Shown here: positions 17,148 through 25,358 of the stretch, piece by piece
Layout: the number at the start of each line of letters is the position of its first letter
How positions within the stretch are numbered: position 1 is the stretch's first letter
Source of the DNA: Niastella sp. OAS944
Lineage (GTDB): Bacteria; Bacteroidota; Bacteroidia; Chitinophagales; Chitinophagaceae
NCBI GenBank assembly: GCA_024809215.1
Contig: JANUBW010000001.1
Coordinates: 248,001 to 312,000, forward strand
Direction: 5' to 3'
Length of the DNA stretch: 64,000 nucleotides
Translations under genes and position numbers: made by a program
The notes under the pieces: model-generated
What the model saw: only the letters and a program-made list of their open reading frames with translations
What the model was told of the DNA's origin: nothing
The model's database searches: none

Positions 17148-18489
17148 AAAACTGCATCATAAACGCAGTTCCCTCCCCTTCTATCGACTGCACCTGTATG
17201 TTACCTTTATGCAGCATCATAATTTGTTTGCAAAGACTTAGTCCAATACCACTACCGCTTTTCTTAGTACTGAAGAATGGAATAAAGATCTTATCAAGCA
17301 CCTCTTCGGGCATACCAGTGCCGTTATCGGCCACTTTTATAACAGTTCTATGGTTATTGGCATAATAAGCCGATAACACAATACGTGGCTCTTCGCGCTC
17401 TTTCACCGCCTCCATGGCATTCACCACCAAATTAATAAGCACCTGCTCAAGCAGGTTAGTATCGGCTTCTAATTGCAGATCGGGATCTTTTAAAACAATT
17501 TCCAGTTCAATGTTCTTTTGATCGAGCGTAGGCTGCATCAGATGATGCAGGTTCTCGAACAGATCACGCACATACACATTCTTTAAATTCAGTGTGGTGA
17601 TCTTATTTAGATTCCTATAGGTCTCTGCAAACTTCAACAGGCCTTCGCTTCTTCTTTTAATAGTATCGATGCCCAACTCCAGGTCGTCCATAGAGCCCGA
17701 TTCCAGGTCGGGTCTTTCGGCAAATTGCTGCAGGCGGTATTTCAGGGTTTCGGCCAGTGATGAGATGGGTGCAATGGAATTCATGATTTCATGCGTCATT
17801 ACACTCAACAGTTTTTGCCAGGCTTTTGATTCCGTTTCATCCAATGCCTCGCTCACATTTTGAAAAGCGATCAACTTGAATTTATTGCCGTCGGTTTGAA
17901 AGGCGGTAGCCGACAGAAATAATTTATACGATGTTTTTTCACTATGCGCAGTGGCAATCGTTGTATCGCCTGGTTTTAACAAGGTTACCTGGCGGTACAA
18001 TTCATTGTCGCGGCGGGCCAAAGAGTGAATGGTTTTAAGGTAGGGTAAATGCAGCATACGCTTCAGCGATTCATTCATCCATACCACTTCCCCATTGTGC
18101 TCGCGGTATGAAAGTATGCCCGTATCAACCAGCTCCAATATTTTTTGCAGGTATTGAAACTGGGTTTCCTTTTCTTTACTGATCACCTTAAAGGTGGAGT
18201 TGATCTCATTAAACCCTTTTCGCAAGGGTTGTAATTCAAGCGGGGCATGCTTTACATCGAAATAGCGGGAGAAATCGCGGTAATGTACCGATTCAACAAA
18301 CTGGTCCAGTTCGGCATGCGCCTTTCGTTGAAAGCGGTACATTTCAGCAATAGCGTATATGATCAGCGGCACCATTACCACCAGGTACACGTAATATCCC
18401 TTAACCAGCAGGAATGAAGATATAACCAGGATTATAAACAGAAATAATACCTGGAAGATGATGCGCCATTCAAATCTTTTATAGAACAA
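17146..18489 (-). CDS. Membrane sensor histidine kinase (NtrY-like)
   Basis: The 447-residue product has two membrane helices near 9-50 with almost no periplasmic loop, a PAS-like region (about 105-215), then the H-box M-T-H-E-I-M-N-S-I-A-P-I with phosphorylatable His232. The ATPase domain shows the N-box N-L-V-V-N-A-M-E-A, G1 D-N-G-T-G-M-P and G2 G-S-G-I-G-L-S-L. The short periplasmic part suggests it senses something in the membrane or cytoplasm. It lies downstream of the NtrC-type regulator gene on the same strand, separated by a 277-bp word-repeat spacer, and is the likely partner. Envelope stress or toxic compounds are plausible signals given the export genes opposite. Confidence 0.93.
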   Translation of the reverse strand: MFYKRFEWRIIFQVLFLFIILVISSFLLVKGYYVYLVVMVPLIIYAIAEMYRFQRKAHAELDQFVESVHYRDFSRYFDVKHAPLELQPLRKGFNEINSTFKVISKEKETQFQYLQKILELVDTGILSYREHNGEVVWMNESLKRMLHLPYLKTIHSLARRDNELYRQVTLLKPGDTTIATAHSEKTSYKLFLSATAFQTDGNKFKLIAFQNVSEALDETESKAWQKLLSVMTHEIMNSIAPISSLAETLKYRLQQFAERPDLESGSMDDLELGIDTIKRRSEGLLKFAETYRNLNKITTLNLKNVYVRDLFENLHHLMQPTLDQKNIELEIVLKDPDLQLEADTNLLEQVLINLVVNAMEAVKEREEPRIVLSAYYANNHRTVIKVADNGTGMPEEVLDKIFIPFFSTKKSGSGIGLSLCKQIMMLHKGNIQVQSIEGEGTAFMMQF

Positions 18490-18766
18490 GCTTATAATTT
18501 AAAGTTTATACTATTTCTTTTTACCAGCTATCGGCAATCATGAATCGGCAATCGGCAATGAGTCGCTCATCAGCTGGCCTCGCTATCGTAAAACGTGAAA
18601 CGGAAAACGTGAAATACAGCTGCAGGCCGCAAGCTTAAAGCCTAAAGCAAATACAAATATGCCAATCGGAACTGTATTAACTTTTTCATTTCACATTCTT
18701 CATTTTTCATTTCCCATTTCCTTCTACATTCAATATTCAACATTCGATATTCGGTGTTCATTCCAC
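18490..18766. repeat. Word-repeat mosaic between regulator and kinase genes
   Basis: It holds CGGCAATC/GAATCGGCAAT words (18531-18567), a CAGCTGGCCTCGC core (18570-18583), AACGTGAAACGG and AACGTGAAATACAGC words (18590-18620), then CATTTC and CATTCAATATTC words (18685-18765). No gene is supported. The AACGTGAAATAC-GCTGCA-GC part recurs at 47098-47125. Confidence 0.75.
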
Positions 18767-20125
18767 TCAAATATCGTACTTACTCAGCCTACGATACAAA
18801 GCGGTGCGAGTGAGCCCCAACTCCTTCGCCGCTCTCGTAATATTCCCATTATGCTTTTCAATAACATGCAAAATGGTATTTTTCTCAACAGCGCTAAGGT
18901 TCAGCTCATCGGGTTCTTTTTCACGGGCCGAACCCGATTCAATGGGTGAGAAAATAAGATCAGCCGCCTGCAGCACATGCCCGTCAGACATGATCACCGC
19001 CCGCTCAATGGTATATTGCAATTCCCTGATGTTACCCGGAAAATGATAGGTCAATAGTTTCTCTATCGCCTTCTCATCAAATTCCATAACCGGTTTCAGG
19101 TATTTATTGCTGTACAGTGTACTAAAATATTTTGCCAGCAAAATAATATCGTTGCCCCGTTTACGTAATGGTGGCACCATGATCTCCACCGTGTTAATGC
19201 GATAGATAAGGTCTTTACGAAAACGGCTTTCATTGGCCAGTTCGGCCAGCGGCACATTGGTAGCGCAAATAAGCCTGATGTCAACCGGTACCGGGTCGTT
19301 GGTGCCCAAACGGATCACCTGGCGGTTTTGTAGTACGCTTAGCAATTTGGCCTGTTGATGTAAACTGATATTTCCTATTTCATCTAGGAAAAGCGTACCG
19401 CCATTGGCTGCTTCAAACCGCCCTACCCTGTCTTCCCGTGCATCAGTAAACGCACCTTTTTTATGACCAAACAATTCGCTTTCAAACAGGGTTTCGGTAA
19501 GCGCTCCTACATCAACTTTTACATATGCTTTCTTTGCGCGCAACGATTGCTGGTGAATGGCTTTTGCTATAAGGTCTTTACCCGTTCCGTTCTCACCCAA
19601 TATCAATATATTGGCATCGGTAGGCGCAATCTTTTCTATTTTATAAAAAATATCGGCCATAACATCCGATTCGCCCAGCAACTCGGTACCAATTATAGAA
19701 TCGCTGCTGCGTACTGAGGATAATGCGCTTTTGCCTTCTTTTCTTTTTAACGCATCTTTTATTGTAATGATGAGTTTTTCATTGTGCCAGGGTTTTACAA
19801 CAAAATCGGCAGCCCCTTCTTTCAGCGAGCGTACTGCCAGATCGATATCGCCATAAGCCGTTATCATGATCACCGCAGCCTCCGACTTAAACTCCTTCAC
19901 TTTCTTTAGCCAGAACAAACCCTCATTACCGGTATTGATGGAGCTGTTAAAATTCATATCGAGTAATATCACATCAAACTGCTGCTTCGAAAGCAGCCAC
20001 CGCAGGTTCTCGGGGTTCTTTTCTGTTACTACTTCTTTAGCTTCCGTCTTCAACAGTAGCCGCACTGCCGTTAACACGTCAACATCATCATCTATCACCA
20101 GTATGGTAGCATTCTTCAGTAACAT
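18767..20125 (-). CDS. NtrC-type response regulator (REC-AAA+-Fis)
   Basis: The 452-residue product has a REC domain with D-D-D (12-14) and phospho-acceptor D56 in L-L-D-M-N-F, and K111 in V-V-K-P-W. The AAA+ domain has Walker A G-E-N-G-T-G-K-D (177-184), L1 loop G-A-F-T-D-A (224-229) and Walker B L-F-L-D-E, followed by a C-terminal Fis-type helix-turn-helix (N-G-N-I-T-R-A-A-K-E-L-G-L-T-R-T-A-L-Y-R-R). The loop reads GAFTDA where sigma-54 activators usually have GAFTGA. The gene is divergent from the adaptor gene across a 252-bp spacer holding two TGTATC boxes, its probable binding sites. Confidence 0.95.
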   Translation of the reverse strand: MLLKNATILVIDDDVDVLTAVRLLLKTEAKEVVTEKNPENLRWLLSKQQFDVILLDMNFNSSINTGNEGLFWLKKVKEFKSEAAVIMITAYGDIDLAVRSLKEGAADFVVKPWHNEKLIITIKDALKRKEGKSALSSVRSSDSIIGTELLGESDVMADIFYKIEKIAPTDANILILGENGTGKDLIAKAIHQQSLRAKKAYVKVDVGALTETLFESELFGHKKGAFTDAREDRVGRFEAANGGTLFLDEIGNISLHQQAKLLSVLQNRQVIRLGTNDPVPVDIRLICATNVPLAELANESRFRKDLIYRINTVEIMVPPLRKRGNDIILLAKYFSTLYSNKYLKPVMEFDEKAIEKLLTYHFPGNIRELQYTIERAVIMSDGHVLQAADLIFSPIESGSAREKEPDELNLSAVEKNTILHVIEKHNGNITRAAKELGLTRTALYRRLSKYDI

Positions 20126-20234
20126 AAGTTTTGTATAAATTTCTGTTTAGATGCAACATTCGCAACTACAATTATACCATAAATACAAAGGCGTGGCAAA
20201 CAATTTTTTATGACGGAAATGTCGTTTTAGGGCA

Positions 20235-20275
20235 TTGTATCAAAACCGTACACCCGTTGTATTGGTTGCGAACAG
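20235..20275. promoter_or_regulatory. Tandem TGTATC...CGNACA boxes upstream of the adaptor gene
   Basis: Box 1, TGTATCAAAACCGTACAC (20236-20253), and box 2, TGTATTGGTTGCGAACAG (20258-20275), start 22 bp apart. The second box ends 102 bp before the GTG at 20378. The same pair with the same spacing lies at 33130-33170 before the second ATPase gene. It is likely the activator site of the adjacent NtrC-type regulator. Confidence 0.65.
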
Positions 20276-20377
20276 GCGAAACCAAATTTGCAGTCTAATT
20301 TACTGGTAATCACATAGCTTGTATTCTGGCATATTGTTATTGGCATACCCTGCAGGATAAAATTAAAAAATTACACA

Positions 20378-21634
20378 GTGGATAGAGTCATCGCTAAAAA
20401 GAAATGGACCTCTAAACGGATCATAACCCTTGCGGGAATCGTTGGGATTGCCCTCCTGATCTGTGCCAGTTATTATTTCACCTCAGGCAAAAGCCGGTTG
20501 AATGTAGATACAGAGCGTATTACCATCAGTGAAGTTAAGAAAGGCCCCTTCCAGGTAACCATACCCATTAACGGTATCGTATTACCACAAACTTCTATTT
20601 ATCTCGATGCACAGGAAGGCGGTCGTGTTGAACAAAAATTTGTGGAAGACGGCGCCATGATGCAGGAAGGCCAGCCCATTTTGCGATTGAGCAATCCCGA
20701 CCTGGAACTAAGCCTCGCCAACCAGGAAACCAGCGTGTTCAATGTATTGACCCAAATGCAGATTGCCCGCAATAACGCTCAGCAAAATACCGTAAGCCGG
20801 AGGAACCAAATGGCCGAGGTTGACAATGCATTGAAAGAAGCCGAACGCCTCTATAACCTGAATAAAAAACTGCTTGCCCAAAAAGCAATCGGTTCGCAGG
20901 AATTTCAACAAGCCGAAAACACTTATGATTATCAAAAACGCCGCAAAGAATTAACGGAGGACATTATGCGGCAGGACTCTTCTACCAATAGAATACAAAT
21001 GCGGCAGGATGAGCAATCATATATGAATATGAAAAAAGCACTTGAGCTGATGAAGAAAAAAGTAGGCGACCTGGTAGTTAAAGCGCCTATCAGCGGACAA
21101 CTCACTTCTTTCGATGCAGAGATCGGTCAAAACATCAGCGCCGGCACCCGGCTGGGACAAATTGATGCGGCCAGCGGATTTAAAATAAGGGCCGACATTG
21201 ATGAACATTATATCTCCAATGTTTTTACCGGTTTAACTGGTAAGTTTACACTTGTAAATAAAGAGTACAAACTCAAGATAAAAAAAGTGTATACCCAGGT
21301 GGTAAGCGGCCGTTTTCAGGTTGATATGGAACTGGTGGGCGAAGTGCCCCAGGGCATCCGCCGGGGACAAACGCTGCAAATATTGCTGGCATTAAGTGAT
21401 GAAACGGAAGCCATACTGGTGCCTAAAGGCGGCTTTTACCAAACCACCGGCGGCAACTGGATCTTTAAAGTGAGCGAAGATGGTAAAACAGCGTATAAGG
21501 TAGACATTCAGCTTAACCGCCAGAACCCCGATTACTACGAAGTAATGGAAGGATTGAAGCCTGGTGATAAAGTAGTTACTTCTTCGTATGAAAACTATGG
21601 CAATATGCAGGAGTTAGTTTTGAAAAAAGAATAA
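20378..21634 (+). CDS. HlyD/MacA-type periplasmic adaptor protein
   Basis: The start is GTG at 20378; no in-frame ATG lies upstream within the spacer, and the N-terminal membrane anchor (about residues 14-33) follows directly. The 418-residue product has a lipoyl-like half-motif (I-Y-L-D-A-Q-E-G-G-R-V, then D-G-A-M-M-Q-E-G-Q-P-I-L), a long coiled-coil hairpin (about 110-230), the second lipoyl half (V-V-K-A-P-I-S-G-Q-L), a beta-barrel domain and a membrane-proximal domain. It would link the inner-membrane permease complex to the TolC-type channel encoded at 34234. It is the first gene of the export operon. Confidence 0.95.
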   Translation: MDRVIAKKKWTSKRIITLAGIVGIALLICASYYFTSGKSRLNVDTERITISEVKKGPFQVTIPINGIVLPQTSIYLDAQEGGRVEQKFVEDGAMMQEGQPILRLSNPDLELSLANQETSVFNVLTQMQIARNNAQQNTVSRRNQMAEVDNALKEAERLYNLNKKLLAQKAIGSQEFQQAENTYDYQKRRKELTEDIMRQDSSTNRIQMRQDEQSYMNMKKALELMKKKVGDLVVKAPISGQLTSFDAEIGQNISAGTRLGQIDAASGFKIRADIDEHYISNVFTGLTGKFTLVNKEYKLKIKKVYTQVVSGRFQVDMELVGEVPQGIRRGQTLQILLALSDETEAILVPKGGFYQTTGGNWIFKVSEDGKTAYKVDIQLNRQNPDYYEVMEGLKPGDKVVTSSYENYGNMQELVLKKE

Positions 21635-21651
21635 CCTAACAACCAACCAAC

Positions 21652-21825
21652 ATGAAATTTAAATTCATCATTCTACTGGGTATCTTGCTCACGGGCGCCA
21701 TCTCCGCCTCTCCAAACAGGAGTTGCAATGGGAAACACCCAAAAATTTCACCTGCAAAAACAGTAATAATGATGATAGACGAAGCAGAACTAATGCCACT
21801 GCATTATTTCCTGCGCAATTTTTAA
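21652..21825 (+). CDS. Small secreted peptide (57 aa) inside the export operon
   Basis: The ATG at 21652, 17 bp after the adaptor stop, opens a 57-codon frame. It has a clear signal peptide MKFKFIILLGILLTGAISA with a likely cut at A-S-A|S-P, then a 36-residue mature part with one Cys (S-C-N-G-K-H), basic first half and an acidic/aromatic end (D-E-A-E-L-M-P-L-H-Y-F). The ATPase starts 30 bp later. Its position and signal suggest a periplasmic accessory or an exported cargo peptide. I recognise no family. Confidence 0.6.
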   Translation: MKFKFIILLGILLTGAISASPNRSCNGKHPKISPAKTVIMMIDEAELMPLHYFLRNF

Positions 21826-21855
21826 AACAACTATTTACTTCAAACCATACAACAC

Positions 21856-22533
21856 ATGATAAAGATCCGGGATCTCGAAAAAATCTATCGCACGGAAGAG
21901 GTTGAAACTGTAGCATTGAACAAAATATCAATAGATGTTAAAGAAGGCGAATTCGTGGCGATCATGGGCCCTTCAGGTTGCGGCAAATCAACTTTGTTAA
22001 ACATATTAGGGCTTCTCGACGATCCCGATAACGGCAGCTTCCTGTTTAACAATATTGAGGTAGCTCATTTTAATGAACGCAAACGGGCCGACCTGCGTAA
22101 ACATAACATTGGTTTCGTTTTCCAAAGTTTTAACCTTATCGACGAACTTACAGTTTTCGAAAATGTTGAACTTCCATTAATATATACCGGTGTAAAATCG
22201 GGCGACCGAAAAAAACGGGTGGAAGAAGTGCTCGATAAAATGCAGATCATGCACCGCCGCAATCACTATCCGCAGCAATTGAGCGGTGGCCAGCAACAAC
22301 GTGTGGCCGTAGCACGGGCGGTTGTCAATAACCCCAAATTGATTTTGGCAGATGAGCCTACCGGTAACCTCGATTCAAGTAATGGTAACGAGGTAATGAC
22401 ACTGCTTACCGATTTAAACGAACAGGGTACCACTATTATAATGGTTACACACAGCGAACACGATGCCCGTTACAGCCATCGCATCATTCGCATGCTCGAC
22501 GGACAAACCGTTCTTGAAAATATAATGGTATAA
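21856..22533 (+). CDS. ABC transporter ATPase, MacB/LolD type (export island, first)
   Basis: The 225-residue stand-alone ATPase has Walker [10 protein letters not shown] (38-46), a Q-loop in F-V-F-Q-S-F-N-L, signature L-S-G-G-Q-Q-Q-R (about 142-149), Walker [13 protein letters not shown] (about 162-173) and the H-loop His in V-T-H-S-E. The N-L-I/N-L-D pattern is typical of mechanotransmission ABC systems (MacB, LolCDE, FtsEX). It presumably powers one or more of the four permeases downstream. Confidence 0.97.
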   Translation: MIKIRDLEKIYRTEEVETVALNKISIDVKEGEFVAIMGPSGCGKSTLLNILGLLDDPDNGSFLFNNIEVAHFNERKRADLRKHNIGFVFQSFNLIDELTVFENVELPLIYTGVKSGDRKKRVEEVLDKMQIMHRRNHYPQQLSGGQQQRVAVARAVVNNPKLILADEPTGNLDSSNGNEVMTLLTDLNEQGTTIIMVTHSEHDARYSHRIIRMLDGQTVLENIMV

Positions 22534-22536
22534 GCG

Positions 22537-22600
22537 TAATAGGCTATGTGCTAATATGCTAATGTGCTGATATGCCAATTGTGCTAATTAAATACAGAAT
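22537..22600 (+). repeat. TGTGCTAAT word array after the ATPase stop codon
   Basis: ATGTGCTAAT, ATGCTAATGTGCTGAT and TTGTGCTAAT follow one another directly after the stop. The layout matches the TAATGTGATAAT arrays at 17098 and 51051. Confidence 0.65.
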
Positions 22601-22611
22601 ACAATCCCGGT

Positions 22612-25032
22612 ATGTTTAAAACCTACTTCAAAATAGCCATCCGTTGTTTACTGAAGAATAAAGTTTTTTCAGCCATCAACATATTGGGATTGTCTATTGG
22701 CATTGCAGTGTGTTTCATCATTTCGCTTTTTGTACAGGAAGAGCTTAGTTACGACCGCTTTAATACCAGGGCAAACGATATCTATCGAATAGAGTTCAAT
22801 GCCAATATCAATGGCGGTAAAATAAATGAAAGCAATGTAATGCCACCGGTTGCACAGGCATTGCAAAAAGACTACCCCGAGGTTAAAGAGGTGACCCGCC
22901 TTCGCACATTAGGCAAGCCGCACATATGGATAAATGAAAAACAATTCGATGGCTCGTCCCTGGTATATGTTGATTCTAATTTCTTTAATGTTTTTACCAT
23001 TCCGCTGATACAGGGTAATGCCAAAACTGCCTTGCTGCACCCCCACTCGCTTGTTATTTCAAAAGAACTGGCACAAAGTTTTTTTGGCAGGGAAGACCCC
23101 ATTGGCAAACTGATCAAATTCTCTAAGAAAAACGATATACCGCCCTTTACAGTTACCGGTGTATTTGACAAAATACCATCCAATTCCCATTTTCATTTCG
23201 ACATTTTCGGTTCAATGATAACCGATCCGGATGCGGTCAGCGATTCATGGCTCACTTCCAGCTACTATACCTATGCGGTATTGCAGAAGGGGTATAACCA
23301 TAAAAAACTGGAAGCCAAATTGCCGGGCATGGTGGAGAAATATATGGGCCCGCAAATAAAACAGCATATGGGCCTTACCCTTGAACAGTTTCGCACGAAG
23401 GGTAATAGCATTGGTTTTAAGTTGCAACCACTAACTGCCATTCACCTGCATGGCGATTCAAACACCGAACTGGAAGCCAGGGGCGATATTCGTTATATAT
23501 ACATTTTCAGCGCAGTGGCCATATTCATGCTGTTGATAGCCTGCATAAACTTCATAAACCTGTCAACAGCCGGTGCAGTAAAACGTGCCAAGGAGGTTGG
23601 TATAAGAAAAGTAATGGGTTCACGCAAACAGGAGCTGGTAAAACAATTCCTGCTTGAATCATTACTTATTACGGTAATTGCATTGTTCATTGCAGCCATA
23701 CTTGTACAACTGGCGCTGCCGTTATTCAATGAACTATCGGGTAAAACGCTTGTTTTTGGCTTTCAGTTAAAACCACTGGCAGCGCTCACCCTGCTAGGCT
23801 TGCTGGTAAGCATACTGGCCGGTATGTACCCCGCTTTTTTTCTGTCGTCCTTTAAACCCATAGCCACACTTAAAGGAAAATTTACCACACACAACAGCAC
23901 CTATAATATACGCAGCGGCCTTATTGTATTTCAGTTCTTCATTGCCATTTGTCTTATCACCGGCACTATAGTGGTATATAAGCAAATGCAATTCATTCAA
24001 AACATTAAACTCGGCTATAACAAAGACCAGTTGCTGGTGATCGACAATTCCTGGGCGTTGGGTAATAAAGAACGCACCTTTCGCGATCTGTTGCTGAACG
24101 ACCCGCGTGTAGAGAACGTAACAGTGTCTGGTTACAGACCTGCTGGCCCAAGTTTCTTTAACAATGCGCTGGCTTATCCCGAAGGCAGGCAAAACGAGTT
24201 TATGAATACATTGGAATATAGAATTGATGAAAGGTATATTCCAACACTGGGTATTCAAATGGCTATGGGCAGAAATTTCTCACCCTCAATGCCAACCGAT
24301 TCACTGGCCATGATCATAAATGAAACGGCTGCAAAGGCCTTTGGCTTTGGCAACAATGCCATTGGAAAAAAGATCTTCAGGGAACATGGCGACCAGGGGC
24401 AACACCTGGGTTATACCATTATTGGCGTAGTAAAAGATTTTCATTTCCGTTCATTACACGAAGCCATTACCCCCCTATTGATGGTATTACAACCAGAAAC
24501 CGGTTTAATAATAAAAGTAAAAACGAAAGATGTACAAGGTTTGCTGGCTTCCATGAAAAAGCAATGGCAAACATTCAATACAGTGGATGCTTTTTCCTGG
24601 TCGTTTATGGATGAACTGTATAACAAAACCTATACAGCCGAACAAAAGACCGGCCGCATCCTGAACATATTTACCATACTCACCATACTGGTTGCCTGTA
24701 TGGGTTTATTCGGGCTCACTACCTATACAGCAGAACAGCGGGCGAAAGAGATCGGTATCCGAAAAGTGCTGGGTGCCAGTGTAACACAGGTAACCAGCAT
24801 GCTATCGAAACAATTTATAAAACTGGTGATCATCGCCTGCATTATTGCGTTCCCATTATCATACTGGGTAATGAACCAATGGTTGCTCGATTTTGCCTAT
24901 CGCATACACCTGAATGTTTGGATGTTTGCAGGGGCAGGTGTTATTGCCATCCTTATAGCATTGTGCACGGTTAGCGTTCAGGCTATAAAAGCAGCGCTTG
25001 CCAACCCCGTGAAGGCTATAAGAAGTGAATAA
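22612..25032 (+). CDS. FtsX/MacB-like ABC permease (export island, 1 of 4)
   Basis: The 806-residue product consists of two fused halves. Each has a membrane helix, a periplasmic MacB_PCD-like domain and an FtsX core of about three helices. The first half starts with a helix at about 18-40 and has its FtsX core at about 295-430; the second half ends with the core at about 680-800. Conserved FtsX-core pieces occur in both halves (R-A-K-E-V-G-I-R-K-V-M-G-S and R-A-K-E-I-G-I-R-K-V-L-G-A). The ending A-L-A-N-P-V-K-A-I-R-S-E is shared with the other three. Members act as ATP-driven pumps or force transducers for substrates already in the periplasm rather than as classical channels. Confidence 0.93.
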   Translation: MFKTYFKIAIRCLLKNKVFSAINILGLSIGIAVCFIISLFVQEELSYDRFNTRANDIYRIEFNANINGGKINESNVMPPVAQALQKDYPEVKEVTRLRTLGKPHIWINEKQFDGSSLVYVDSNFFNVFTIPLIQGNAKTALLHPHSLVISKELAQSFFGREDPIGKLIKFSKKNDIPPFTVTGVFDKIPSNSHFHFDIFGSMITDPDAVSDSWLTSSYYTYAVLQKGYNHKKLEAKLPGMVEKYMGPQIKQHMGLTLEQFRTKGNSIGFKLQPLTAIHLHGDSNTELEARGDIRYIYIFSAVAIFMLLIACINFINLSTAGAVKRAKEVGIRKVMGSRKQELVKQFLLESLLITVIALFIAAILVQLALPLFNELSGKTLVFGFQLKPLAALTLLGLLVSILAGMYPAFFLSSFKPIATLKGKFTTHNSTYNIRSGLIVFQFFIAICLITGTIVVYKQMQFIQNIKLGYNKDQLLVIDNSWALGNKERTFRDLLLNDPRVENVTVSGYRPAGPSFFNNALAYPEGRQNEFMNTLEYRIDERYIPTLGIQMAMGRNFSPSMPTDSLAMIINETAAKAFGFGNNAIGKKIFREHGDQGQHLGYTIIGVVKDFHFRSLHEAITPLLMVLQPETGLIIKVKTKDVQGLLASMKKQWQTFNTVDAFSWSFMDELYNKTYTAEQKTGRILNIFTILTILVACMGLFGLTTYTAEQRAKEIGIRKVLGASVTQVTSMLSKQFIKLVIIACIIAFPLSYWVMNQWLLDFAYRIHLNVWMFAGAGVIAILIALCTVSVQAIKAALANPVKAIRSE

Positions 25033-25358
25033 ACATGTCAAAGATCTATTCGTACGAACCACAAATATAGCCAGCAAATACACATGGTTTTGAAAAATGG
25101 GACGAAGCATGTGTCAGCCTGGGACGAGCATGTGTGAAACCAGGGACGAATAGCATTTTGTATACGTAAAACATATACAAAAGTGGGACGAAATGCGCTA
25201 ATCCAGGGACGAATAGCATAAAGCATGTGTCAACCATGTGTCAAACATGTGTGTACCATTGGTAAAGTACCCCGTTTGACACATGGATCACACAAGGATC
25301 ACACAAGGTTCACACATCCTTTACCGGGGATGTATCAACGGAAACAAACAACCAGGCC
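25033..25358. repeat. Spacer with GGGACGAA and CATGTGTCA word arrays and a perfect hairpin
   Basis: No gene is supported. GGGACGA recurs five times (about 25096-25212) between CATGTGT words, and CATGTGTCA/CACAAGGATCACA words fill 25224-25316. A perfect 9-bp inverted repeat TTTTGTATA / TATACAAAA sits at 25156-25164 / 25174-25182. Near the next gene, TGTATCAACGGAAACAAAC (25331-25349) faintly resembles the regulator boxes. Confidence 0.75.

Noticed and set aside
20326-20356. Sigma-54 -24/-12 promoter before the adaptor gene
   Set aside because: TGGCAT occurs twice (20327 and 20341), but no TTGC/TGC stands at the required 12-bp offset; the nearest match is two bases too short.
25038-25237. Two overlapping minus-strand frames of 62-63 codons
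   Set aside because: Both are read-throughs of the GGGACGAA/CATGTGTCA word array.
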